7,656 bases of DNA from an uncultured Bacillaceae bacterium (GCA_904501845.1 CAJGCH010000144.1:1-7656); one strand, 5' to 3'; positions 1-6,063 are shown, counted from the stretch's first letter. Translations and numbers: made by a program. Notes: a model not told the origin generated them from the letters alone.

Positions 1-492
1 GCTCTAGTGCCATTTGTCATTATTTTCATTTGCTTTTATTTCTTTATAACTGTTGACAGCCAATGGATGCTTGGTTCGAAACCATATTCCGAAATGGAAG
101 GAACAGCCTCTTTCATTTCTATGTTCAAAAGGCTCGGGATGTTTGGCCTGAATGCGGTCATGATTATCAGCTTTATGGCTTTGGTCCCTAGAGGACAATA
201 CTTCTTCACCAGATGGGGAACACAAACCTTATATGTTTATCTATTGCACGGATTCTTTGTAAGGACTTTCCGCTTTACTGATTTGAAGGAGTATTTCACA
301 ACATTTGAAAGCTATCTGTTGCTTGCCGGCATCTCACTCTTGCTGACGATTATACTTTCTAGTCAGTTTGTTGCCTCTATTGCCCAGCCATTTATAGAGC
401 TGAAATGGAAGAATACAAAGAAAATGCTGCTTGAATGGAAGTTCTACGCCTATTTCTACAAAGAAAAATTTACGAAAACCGTCAATGATTGA
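1..492 (+). CDS. Acyltransferase family 3 membrane protein, C-terminal part (5' end outside window)
   Basis: The reading frame is open from base 1 (Ala-Leu-Val-Pro...) to a TGA at 490-492, so only the last 163 residues are present and the start lies upstream of the window. The segment is hydrophobic, with about three to four membrane spans: one at the very start, one around 'NAVMIISFMALVP', one around 'LYVYLLHGFF', and one near 'LLLAGISLLLTIIL'. It ends in a basic, Lys-rich cytoplasmic tail. The 'GTQTLYVYLLHGF' stretch is typical of the last helices of acyltransferase-3 (OatA/YkrP-like) proteins, which move acetyl or other acyl groups onto cell-surface sugars at the membrane. The catalytic His and other active-site residues of this family lie in the missing N-terminal part, so the substrate cannot be judged. 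B. subtilis has a member (ykrP) in the same general chromosomal region, which is only suggestive. Confidence 0.75.
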   Translation, partial: ALVPFVIIFICFYFFITVDSQWMLGSKPYSEMEGTASFISMFKRLGMFGLNAVMIISFMALVPRGQYFFTRWGTQTLYVYLLHGFFVRTFRFTDLKEYFTTFESYLLLAGISLLLTIILSSQFVASIAQPFIELKWKNTKKMLLEWKFYAYFYKEKFTKTVND

Positions 493-498
493 ACATCG

Positions 499-523
499 AG
501 CCTGCCTATATGGCAGGCTTTCA
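499..523 (+). terminator. Probable rho-independent terminator after the acyltransferase gene
   Basis: An 8-bp perfect stem, AGCCTGCC (499-506) with GGCAGGCT (512-519), closes a 5-nt loop seven bases after the stop codon. The following T-tract is short and broken (TTTCATCTGTTT), so termination may be only partial. The rest of the spacer up to 638 shows no promoter I would defend. Confidence 0.6.
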
Positions 524-638
524 TCTGTTTAGAAACCTAAGAATAAGCAAGGGAAATCCACCCATTCCTGTTACTCCTATACATAAATATGTTAAGATTA
601 ATTGCTAGGAAAACGCTGAAAGGACGTATTGTACGCAC

Positions 639-2393
639 ATGAAGATTATAGGAACAACGCTGAACGCCAAATATATCCACACTAATTTGGCCCTTCGCTA
701 TTTAAAAGCTTACGCTGCACCTGATTATAATGTTGAAATTGTTGAATATACAATCAAGGATCCGGTAATGAATATTGTCACCGACCTATACAAGCGCAGT
801 CCCGATGTCATTGGGTTCAGCTGTTATATTTGGAACATGGAAGAAATCAAGAAGGTCGTCACGATCCTTAAGAAAGTCCTGCCCGATGTCCAAATTGTCC
901 TCGGCGGACCCGAAGTCACCTATGATCCTTTTTTCTGGCTAAGAGAAATACCTGGGGTTGATTTCATTGTCGTCGGGGAGGGGGAAGCAACATTTAAAAA
1001 CTTGCTTGCAGAAATTGACGGCAGAAAAGACTTCCGTCAAGTACATGGAATCGCCTTTCTAGAAGGAGAAAAACCAGTTATTACACCACCTGCAGCAAAA
1101 GTCGACTTAAAAACGCTGCCATCTCCCTTCCGTTTTGAAGAGGATCTGCCAAACCTTTCTAAACGAATTACGTATATTGAAACGAGCAGAGGCTGTCCGT
1201 TCAACTGCCAATTCTGCCTGAGCTCAATTGAGACGGGTGTCCGTTTCTTTGACCGTGAACGGGTTAAGGACGATATACGGTTCCTTATGAAAAATGGTGC
1301 GAAAACCATTAAATTCATGGACCGCACCTTTAACATCAGTCGCAGTTACGCTCTTGATATATTTGATTTTCTCATTGCTGAGCATGAACCAGGCTGTGTC
1401 TTTCAATTTGAAATTACGGCTGACATCATGAAGCCAGAAGTCATCGAATACTTGAACAGAGAAGCGCCAAAAGGCTTGTTCCGTTTTGAAATCGGTGTTC
1501 AATCTACAAATGATTACACGAATGAGCTTGTCAAACGGAAACAGAATTTCGAGAAGCTAAAGCGCACGGTTACGATGATCAAGGACGGCGCCAAGGTCGA
1601 TCAGCACTTGGATCTAATTGCAGGTCTGCCGGAAGAAAATTATGATTCCTTCCGAAAAACCTTTAATGATGTATTTGAGATGAGACCTGAGGAGCTCCAG
1701 CTTGGGTTCCTGAAAATGCTCCGCGGAACCGGTCTTCGCCAGCAGGCGAAGCAATGGGATTACCAATACATGGACCAGGCACCATATGAGATTGTCAGCA
1801 ATAATGTTATGCCATTTACCGATATCATTCGCATCAAACAGGTCGAAGATGTCCTTGAAAAGTATTGGAATGACCACCGCATGGACCTTGGTGTTGAATA
1901 CCTGGTGAGTACCGTATATCCTTCTCCATTCGATTTCTTCCAAGAATTCGGTTCCTATTGGGAAGAGATGAACTGGTCAAGAATCGGCCACCAGCCGGAG
2001 GACCTATTTAAGCGGCTCGTTGAATTTAACAAACAAGCCTATCCGGATAGTGAGGAGATGCTTATCTCGCTCCTGAAAATTGATTATCTTGATAAGCTCG
2101 TCTTTAAGCCGCGAAAGCCATGGTGGGAATCCTCCATGACCAAGCAGGAAAAGTCACCATATTACCAAGCTGCCATTAAAGAGCCTGAGCGAGTAAGCAA
2201 GGAATTTGCTGAGCTTAAGTTAAATGAAAAGGATATGTATAAACATGTCTTGATTGAGGAAATAGATTTTGATTATTTCCATTACCAGCAAAATGGCGAA
2301 TATCGTTCTAAAAAATGCCTGATTCTTGCCTATTTCAATCCAAAAGAAGGCGGAAGTAAGCTCTTTTTTACAGAACCAGCAAAACTTATATAA
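639..2393 (+). CDS. B12-binding-type radical SAM protein of unknown substrate (584 aa)
   Basis: This is a class-B-type radical SAM enzyme: an N-terminal cobalamin-binding-like Rossmann domain (about residues 1-130), a radical SAM barrel (about 173-400) and a long C-terminal domain, probably the DUF4080 type. In the first domain I see 'NAKYIHTNLALRYL' near the start, 'LGGPEV' at 88-93 and 'GEGE' at 113-116, as in BchE-like proteins. The classical cobalamin ligand motif DxHxxG is absent. The [4Fe-4S] motif is CPFNCQFC, with Cys186, Cys190 and Cys193. 'EIGVQST' (284-290) and 'DLIAGLPEE' (325-333) are later barrel strands of the type that bind SAM. The ATG at 639 is the only sensible start, because the protein opens with the family's usual N-terminus. 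The nearest Shine-Dalgarno, AAAGGA at 619-624, is 14 bases away, which is unusually far. The gene stands alone between two hairpins. The family is found in many Firmicutes, but I know of no established reaction. Confidence 0.88.
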   Translation: MKIIGTTLNAKYIHTNLALRYLKAYAAPDYNVEIVEYTIKDPVMNIVTDLYKRSPDVIGFSCYIWNMEEIKKVVTILKKVLPDVQIVLGGPEVTYDPFFWLREIPGVDFIVVGEGEATFKNLLAEIDGRKDFRQVHGIAFLEGEKPVITPPAAKVDLKTLPSPFRFEEDLPNLSKRITYIETSRGCPFNCQFCLSSIETGVRFFDRERVKDDIRFLMKNGAKTIKFMDRTFNISRSYALDIFDFLIAEHEPGCVFQFEITADIMKPEVIEYLNREAPKGLFRFEIGVQSTNDYTNELVKRKQNFEKLKRTVTMIKDGAKVDQHLDLIAGLPEENYDSFRKTFNDVFEMRPEELQLGFLKMLRGTGLRQQAKQWDYQYMDQAPYEIVSNNVMPFTDIIRIKQVEDVLEKYWNDHRMDLGVEYLVSTVYPSPFDFFQEFGSYWEEMNWSRIGHQPEDLFKRLVEFNKQAYPDSEEMLISLLKIDYLDKLVFKPRKPWWESSMTKQEKSPYYQAAIKEPERVSKEFAELKLNEKDMYKHVLIEEIDFDYFHYQQNGEYRSKKCLILAYFNPKEGGSKLFFTEPAKLI

Positions 2394-2399
2394 CATATG

Positions 2400-2444
2400 A
2401 AGCATACTTGAGCGCCAACGACATGACGCCAAGTATGCTTTTTT
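2400..2444 (+). terminator. Rho-independent terminator of the radical SAM gene
   Basis: An 11-bp perfect stem, AAGCATACTTG (2400-2410) with CAAGTATGCTT (2430-2440), is followed by a run of six T (2439-2444) that overlaps the stem end. The 19-nt loop contains a smaller GCG/CGC pairing. It starts seven bases after the TAA stop. The opposite strand, which reads out of the small gene at 2448-2618, has no T-run after the hairpin, so it should work best for the plus strand. Confidence 0.85.
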
Positions 2445-2447
2445 ATC

Positions 2448-2618
2448 TCACTTGCCTTTCCTGCCGCGCTTTGAGTTGCGATTGAATCCTTTCATCGCAT
2501 CTTCTCCCCCGGTAAACTCGGAAGAAAACTCCGTTTCATGCTCATTTGTCTCTCTTAAATTTTTGCTTGGTGTTTTTGTTGTTTTCACTGCTGCATCAAA
2601 TTCTGCTTTTCTCTTCAT
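2448..2618 (-). CDS. Small basic hydrophilic protein of unknown function (56 aa), possible spore protein
   Basis: The ATG at 2618 is chosen because AAAGGA sits 9 bases upstream of it. An earlier in-frame ATG at 2636 overlaps that ribosome binding site and has none of its own. The product has 56 residues: 14 Lys/Arg against 9 Asp/Glu, no Cys, Trp or Tyr, and no hydrophobic stretch long enough for a membrane span or signal peptide. It has an acidic middle ('ETNEHETEF') and a basic, Gly/Asn-rich end ('NRNSKRGRKGK'). I do not recognise the family with certainty. The size, composition and divergent position next to sspD resemble the minor small acid-soluble spore proteins of Bacillus, but that is inference. 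A TGAATA hexamer upstream resembles a sigma-G -35, but I could not match a -10 at the right distance. It could also be a conserved small protein unrelated to spores. Confidence 0.6.
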   Translation of the reverse strand: MKRKAEFDAAVKTTKTPSKNLRETNEHETEFSSEFTGGEDAMKGFNRNSKRGRKGK

Positions 2619-2727
2619 CAGGAATCGTCCTTTCATTAGAAGGTTCAGGTATACTATTTGTCCTGATAGAACTATTCATGCATATATGATGTCAGGGAAA
2701 CGATACCTGTTCACCCATCCTTTAAAC

Positions 2728-2758
2728 AGAATGAAGAAACCGTATGAAAAGCATATTA
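2728..2758 (+). promoter_or_regulatory. Candidate sigma-G (forespore) promoter of sspD
   Basis: The -10 is CATATTA at 2752-2758, six of seven matches to the sigma-G consensus CATACTA. Eighteen bases upstream, AGAATG (2728-2733) matches the central GAAT of the -35 consensus TGAATA. This predicts a transcript start near 2765 and a leader of about 45 bases. Genes for alpha/beta SASPs are known to be transcribed in the forespore by sigma-G, so element and gene agree. The -35 match is only moderate. Confidence 0.55.
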
Positions 2759-2809
2759 TAAAGGCGGAATATCAAATTCCAGCAAGAATGAAAGCTGAGG
2801 TGCATAAGA

Positions 2810-3004
2810 ATGGCAAGCCGAAATAAATTGCTTGTTCCTGGTGTCCAAGAGATGCTCGACCAATATAAATATGAAATTGCAGCAGAATTTGGAGTGTCCT
2901 TAGGTTCAGATACTGTTGCACGAGCGAACGGATCCGTTGGTGGAGAAATTACGAAGCAGCTAGTGAAGCTGGCTCAAAATCAAATATCTGGCAAAACTGA
3001 ATAA
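2810..3004 (+). CDS. sspD: Alpha/beta-type small acid-soluble spore protein SspD
   Basis: This 64-aa protein belongs to the SASP alpha/beta family, which coats DNA in the dormant spore, shifts it towards an A-like form and protects it from UV and heat. During germination it is cut by the protease GPR and used as amino-acid supply. Family marks visible: 'NKLLVPGVQEMLDQ' at the N-terminus, 'KYEIAAEFGV' (20-29), which contains the GPR-cleavage-type sequence, and the two conserved DNA-contact stretches 'LGSDTVARANGSVGGE' (31-46) and 'TKQLVKLAQ' (48-56). Length is normal for the family. The ATG at 2810 follows GAGGTG (2797-2802) by 7 bases. As I recall, B. subtilis sspD lies directly next to rsgI, the same position as here, which supports the symbol over sspA, sspB or sspC. 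Confidence 0.93.
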   Translation: MASRNKLLVPGVQEMLDQYKYEIAAEFGVSLGSDTVARANGSVGGEITKQLVKLAQNQISGKTE

Positions 3005-3015
3005 TATAATGGCAC

Positions 3016-3052
3016 AGAAATGCCCGGATACATTCTATCCGGGCATTTCTTT
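3016..3052. terminator. Shared hairpin terminator between convergent sspD and rsgI
   Basis: A perfect 15-bp stem, 3016-3030 with 3036-3050 (core GCCCGGATA/TATCCGGGC), encloses a 5-nt loop. It begins 11 bases after the sspD stop and 6 bases beyond the rsgI stop. On the plus strand the stem runs into TTTCTTTAAT. On the minus strand it ends in ATTTCTGTG. Both U-tracts are modest, but the stem is strong and placed to serve both genes. Confidence 0.8.
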
Positions 3053-3056
3053 AATC

Positions 3057-4241
3057 CTAATTTTCATGGTTTCTTGGCCCATGGTTATTTTTTTCTTTAC
3101 TGTTGTTATCCATCTGCCGGTTGTTTTTTCTGGGATTATTCCCAAAGTGCCAGCCATTCTTTTGATCTTCAAGCCCGCTCTTCAGTTTATCGTCGTTATT
3201 CATGTACGTTTTTTGTTCTTTTGGCGTCCTGTTGTTAGAATTCCATTGTTGATATGGTCTTTCCGCTTTCTCCTGCTTCTTCTCTTTGACATCTTGCTTT
3301 AGGCTTTTTTGTTCGCTAGTGCTTGGTTTTCGCTCATGTTTTGTATTATCTTTATTCACCTTTGAATGGTCCTTCACTAAACCTTCGGAAGCAGATTCAG
3401 TGAGTTTTTCTGTCCTTCCCTCTTCTTCTTTCGGGGAATAGCTTGGCTTTCTTTCATTTGCAGGTTTTTGTTCATCTTTAATAACAGGCGGCTCCACCTC
3501 TCTTGAATCGCCAGACGTACGCTCCGCAGGAGTGCTGTGGTTTCCAGCCTCTTTTCCATCCTTTTTCGTGCTCTCTTTTTCTGGATTGGTCTCCAGATAA
3601 GCTGCTGTTGATACCCCTTTTTCCTTTGCTTTCTGTCTGTCATCAACTGTCGCTTTTTGCGTCTTTATGTTCAAGATATTTTCCGACGATGCTTGTACAT
3701 TGGTCAGTTTTTCCTCAAGGTTCTTTTCAAAATTTTTATCCTTGTCAAGGAATACTGTCGAGATGACGACTTCATTCTTTTCCTCTATCTTCCCTTCTTT
3801 TTGAAGAAGTAAAAGAATTTGAGCGGCGACTATGGCTACATCTTGATTTTGCCACCCATGAAGATTTGCAAGTATCTCTATTCCTTCTTGATTAATCCCT
3901 TGAACCTTCAGCACTTCCATACTTTCAGAAACACTGAATTCAATACTTGATTCCTTGCCCAAACTGACATATGCATACACTTTAGAATCTTCCAATATAA
4001 TCGGCAAGACTCTAAATATCAGTAACATTCCCGCAGCTAATGCGATAACCGTTTTTATTGTTGTTTTCTTTCTCTTGAATCGGGTTTTTATCATGCTATT
4101 TGAAACATTAGGTTCAAAGTAGATGAGGTCTCCTATTTGATTAAATTCATGTTTATTATCAATTTCTAAAAAATCACCATCCGGGGTTAACACCGTTAGC
4201 TTTTTTTTCGAAATATCTACTATGACACCTTCTTCTTTCAA
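3057..4241 (-). CDS. rsgI: Membrane anti-sigma factor RsgI (partner of SigI)
   Basis: RsgI holds SigI inactive at the membrane and releases it when its outer part signals cell-wall or heat stress. The 394 residues divide into an N-terminal cytoplasmic RsgI domain (about 1-55, with 'LTPDGDFLEI' at 18-27), a basic stretch, one membrane span (about 63-84), an outer folded domain (about 88-215, ending in 'RQKAKEKGVSTAAYLE') and a long low-complexity tail (about 216-394). The tail is rich in Lys, Glu, Ser and Asn, contains two ERKPS repeats (263-267, 303-307), and has no visible carbohydrate-binding domain. The start is TTG at 4241: AAGGGGGTG (4258-4250) lies 8 bases upstream, and TTGA overlaps the sigI stop, implying translational coupling. 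Odd point: where B. subtilis RsgI, as I recall it, has 'DINPSVE', this protein has 'GKESSIE' (95-101), so the Asn-Pro self-cleavage pair is missing. Confidence 0.93.
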   Translation of the reverse strand: MKEEGVIVDISKKKLTVLTPDGDFLEIDNKHEFNQIGDLIYFEPNVSNSMIKTRFKRKKTTIKTVIALAAGMLLIFRVLPIILEDSKVYAYVSLGKESSIEFSVSESMEVLKVQGINQEGIEILANLHGWQNQDVAIVAAQILLLLQKEGKIEEKNEVVISTVFLDKDKNFEKNLEEKLTNVQASSENILNIKTQKATVDDRQKAKEKGVSTAAYLETNPEKESTKKDGKEAGNHSTPAERTSGDSREVEPPVIKDEQKPANERKPSYSPKEEEGRTEKLTESASEGLVKDHSKVNKDNTKHERKPSTSEQKSLKQDVKEKKQEKAERPYQQWNSNNRTPKEQKTYMNNDDKLKSGLEDQKNGWHFGNNPRKNNRQMDNNSKEKNNHGPRNHEN

Positions 4242-4984
4242 TCCTTAAGCACCCCCTTTAAGTAGTCACCTAAAAACCGGTAATCACCTGAGAGAATCAG
4301 CACCATGGCCACGATATAAATACGATTTCTTTCAATCGTCTTCCGTGAAACATTCACCTTTTCCTCTAGTCTTTTTAACGGAAGCTTTTTCTTTTGAAAT
4401 AAGTATTCAAGCATGGAAGAATCATTCGCCACCAGGCTCGCAATGGAGACTGCGTTCTTCCGAGCATCTGAATGCTTTGGTGACGCTTGAACCAACTGGC
4501 CGAATGTAATGCCGAAGCTTGTCAGCACTTGTGTAAAGCGTACGATTTCTTCTCTTCTTTGCTCTGCATTCAGTTCTTCTTTATGATATTCAATTGACCG
4601 CTCTGCTTCCAAGTGACTTTGTGCATACCCTTCTTCTGAATAAGCACAAAAATCCATGGATAATTCTTGGTTCTTCCTTGATTGTATTCTAAGATGATCG
4701 ATAACTCTGCGTTTGATCATCGTATCTGCAAAGGCTAGTAATGCTGTACCCTTCTCATATGAGAAACGATCGATCGCATCATTAAAAGCGATTAACCCTA
4801 TACTGAATTCATCATCTGTGTCTGTTATGTATCGTTTGCATACAGAGGAGACTGATTTTTTTATAAACGGCTTATATTGTTCAATAAGATCGTTGCGTAG
4901 ATTAAAATCTCCTTCTTGTATTAAATGCACCATTTCCTCCATGCTCTGACGTTTCTTCAGACTTGGAAAGAAAACTCCTAACAT
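4238..4984 (-). CDS. sigI: RNA polymerase sigma factor SigI
   Basis: This 248-aa alternative sigma factor directs RNA polymerase to C-rich/CGWA promoters. In B. subtilis its targets include its own operon and cell-wall genes such as mreBH. A sigma region 2 is visible at about 28-101, including 'DDEFSIGLIAFNDAIDRFS' (57-75) and 'AFADTMIKRRVIDHLR' (84-99). Instead of an ordinary sigma-70 region 4 it has the SigI-type C-terminal domain, with 'SPKHSDARKNAV' (168-179), a helix-turn-helix-like 'VSRKTIERNR' (212-221) and 'GDYLKGVLKD' at the end. These match SigI of B. subtilis as I recall it. The ATG at 4984 is preferred over in-frame GTGs at 5005 and 4993: a GGGTGGGGTG stretch ends 6 bases before it, and the 5005 GTG would lie before the predicted start of the nearest promoter. 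The 3' end overlaps rsgI by four bases. Confidence 0.93.
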   Translation of the reverse strand: MLGVFFPSLKKRQSMEEMVHLIQEGDFNLRNDLIEQYKPFIKKSVSSVCKRYITDTDDEFSIGLIAFNDAIDRFSYEKGTALLAFADTMIKRRVIDHLRIQSRKNQELSMDFCAYSEEGYAQSHLEAERSIEYHKEELNAEQRREEIVRFTQVLTSFGITFGQLVQASPKHSDARKNAVSIASLVANDSSMLEYLFQKKKLPLKRLEEKVNVSRKTIERNRIYIVAMVLILSGDYRFLGDYLKGVLKD

Positions 4985-5007
4985 AGAATTCACCCCACCC
5001 TGCACAA

Positions 5008-5016
5008 ATTATACCA
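5008..5016 (-). promoter_or_regulatory. Candidate extended -10 promoter (TGGTATAAT) of sigI
   Basis: Read on the minus strand, TGGTATAAT (5016-5008) is a perfect TATAAT with the TG extension. No good -35 lies 17 bases upstream. It would start the transcript near 5001, directly before the GGGTGGGGTG ribosome binding site and 17 bases from the ATG at 4984. This gives a plausible very short leader for basal sigma-A expression. Confidence 0.45.
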
Positions 5017-5081
5017 CAGGATGTAATTTTAGGTTACTAAGGGAATATATACATTTAAATTAACTATATATAGTATATTTG

Positions 5082-5110
5082 ATTATTTCCTAACTTCTTG
5101 CTTTAGACAA
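5082..5110 (-). promoter_or_regulatory. Candidate sigma-A promoter of sigI
   Basis: On the minus strand, TTGTCT (5110-5105) and AATAAT (5087-5082) are separated by exactly 17 bases, with four of six and five of six consensus matches. It sits in the AT-rich leader between the candidate SigI promoter and the gene. It may be a chance match in AT-rich DNA. Confidence 0.3.
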
Positions 5111-5132
5111 ATCATCCATTTCACCAACATGA

Positions 5133-5161
5133 TACGTTATACCCTATAAGTTAATGGGGGT
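5133..5161 (-). promoter_or_regulatory. Candidate SigI-dependent autoregulatory promoter
   Basis: On the minus strand, ACCCCCATTA (5161-5152) is followed 15 bases after its last base by CGTA (5136-5133). SigI promoters described in B. subtilis and Clostridium thermocellum have a C-run-plus-A/T -35 and a CGWA -10 at about this distance, and sigI is known to activate its own operon. The site lies about 150 bases before the sigI ATG. The match is by eye. Confidence 0.6.
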
Positions 5162-5188
5162 AGAATAACATTCAGTATATTTTCTTAG

Positions 5189-5225
5189 AAAAAAAAGAAA
5201 TCCGTATGACATGCATACGGATTTC
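5189..5225 (-). terminator. Rho-independent terminator of ykoY
   Basis: Read on the minus strand, a 12-bp perfect stem (5225-5214 with 5208-5197, GAAATCCGTATG/CATACGGATTTC) with a 5-nt loop is followed by eight T (5196-5189). It begins 12 bases after the ykoY stop and insulates sigI from ykoY transcription. The plus strand has no T-run on the other side, so it acts in one direction. Confidence 0.92.
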
Positions 5226-5237
5226 CTTTGAGATATA

Positions 5238-6017
5238 TTAGCTGATACTTGAATCTTCGCCAACTTGCTTGTTCGTTGACTTTCCAGATACGAACCAGCC
5301 TATTACGACTATCGCTAACAAGACTACCCAGAAGATGGCTTTCCATACAGTTGAATGCGGGAAGTGTGAGTCAAGGATACCCACGCTTGGGTGCGCCAAA
5401 GTGACAACAGCCAATTTAACACCTACCCAGCCTACAACAAGAAAGGCAGCCGTTTCAAGCGAAGGACGTTTACTTAACAGCACGACAAATTGTGTTGCAG
5501 CAAACCTCATGATGATCAATCCAATGAATCCTCCCAAGAACATTACAATAAATTGCGCGCCGTTAATGCCGCCAACCTGGAAGTTACCCACTTCAGGAAG
5601 AGTTACAGCAAGTGCCACTGCCGCAAGCATTGAATCAATCGCAAAGGCAATATCGGCAAGCTCAACTTTGAGAACTGTCATCCAGAATCCAGATTGTTTT
5701 CTTTCTTTTATTTCATGATTGTCTTTCTTAATCACAAAATGTTTAATCAAATAGTTAATCATGATGTATAACAAATAAGCAGCCCCGATTGCTTGTATTT
5801 GCCATACATTGACGAGGAAAGAAATAAGGAAAAGAGAAGCAAGCCTAAATACAAAGGCTCCAACAAGACCATAGAATAAGGCTTTACGTTGCTGTTCCTT
5901 CGGCAAATGCTTAACCATAACGGCCATGACAACCGCATTGTCAGCAGCCAGTATTCCCTCTAAACCTATTAAAACTAATAATACCCATGCATACTCTAGT
6001 ATCAATGCTGCATCCAT
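5238..6017 (-). CDS. ykoY: TerC-family membrane protein YkoY (MeeY), Mn2+ export/metalation
   Basis: This is a 259-aa integral membrane protein of the TerC family. In B. subtilis, YkoY (MeeY) and its paralogue YceF (MeeF) are linked to Mn2+ efflux and to metal loading of exported enzymes. Two signature stretches with acidic residues in the membrane, expected to bind the metal, are visible: 'GLEGILAADNAVV' (18-30, Glu20, Asp26) and 'VELADIAFAIDSM' (118-130, Glu119, Asp122, Asp128). About seven to eight hydrophobic spans cover residues 8-36, 45-70, 73-95, 112-140, 152-180, 188-208 and 224-244. A charged cytoplasmic loop lies at about 96-110. The ATG at 6017 is the start. A TTG further up (6047) would put the ribosome binding site inside the coding region. 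It is the only gene between its riboswitch leader and its own terminator. Confidence 0.93.
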   Translation of the reverse strand: MDAALILEYAWVLLVLIGLEGILAADNAVVMAVMVKHLPKEQQRKALFYGLVGAFVFRLASLFLISFLVNVWQIQAIGAAYLLYIMINYLIKHFVIKKDNHEIKERKQSGFWMTVLKVELADIAFAIDSMLAAVALAVTLPEVGNFQVGGINGAQFIVMFLGGFIGLIIMRFAATQFVVLLSKRPSLETAAFLVVGWVGVKLAVVTLAHPSVGILDSHFPHSTVWKAIFWVVLLAIVVIGWFVSGKSTNKQVGEDSSIS

Positions 6018-6027
6018 AAAAGTTATT

Positions 6028-6035
6028 ACCTCCTT
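6028..6035 (-). promoter_or_regulatory. Ribosome binding site deciding the ykoY start
   Basis: AAGGAGGT on the minus strand is a full match to the 16S rRNA 3' end and lies 10 bases before the ATG at 6017. The alternative TTG at 6047 has no such site, so the shorter protein is the right one. Confidence 0.85.
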
Positions 6036-6063
6036 GAAATTTTCCAATTACTTCCAATCCAAC

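Noticed and set aside
2640..2700. TGAATA as sigma-G -35 for the small basic gene
   Set aside because: No CATACTA-like -10 lies 17-18 bases downstream. The nearest (AATAGTA) is only 14 away, so I do not call a promoter.
2452..2826. A 124-codon plus-strand open frame before and into sspD
   Set aside because: It lies opposite the small basic gene, has no ribosome binding site, and runs through the sspD promoter and start. It is a chance frame.
3009..3302. Hydrophobic plus-strand frame resembling a membrane protein
   Set aside because: It is the antisense of the Lys/Glu/Asn-rich RsgI tail, which reads as Phe/Leu/Val-rich on the other strand. It begins in the shared terminator.
3057..3600. Low-complexity RsgI tail as a sign of frameshift or decay
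   Set aside because: The frame is open to a stop just before the shared terminator, and a long disordered tail is normal for Bacillus RsgI.
4985..5005. Longer SigI beginning at GTG 5005
   Set aside because: It would use the Shine-Dalgarno region as coding sequence and lies upstream of the start expected from the TGGTATAAT element.
5269..5718. 149-codon plus-strand frame opposite ykoY
   Set aside because: Its Thr/Ala/Pro-rich composition is that of an antisense shadow of a membrane protein gene, and the minus-strand TerC signatures are unambiguous.
6018..6047. Longer YkoY beginning at TTG 6047
   Set aside because: The ten extra residues would be encoded by the AAGGAGGT ribosome binding site itself, and the ATG at 6017 fits the family N-terminus.
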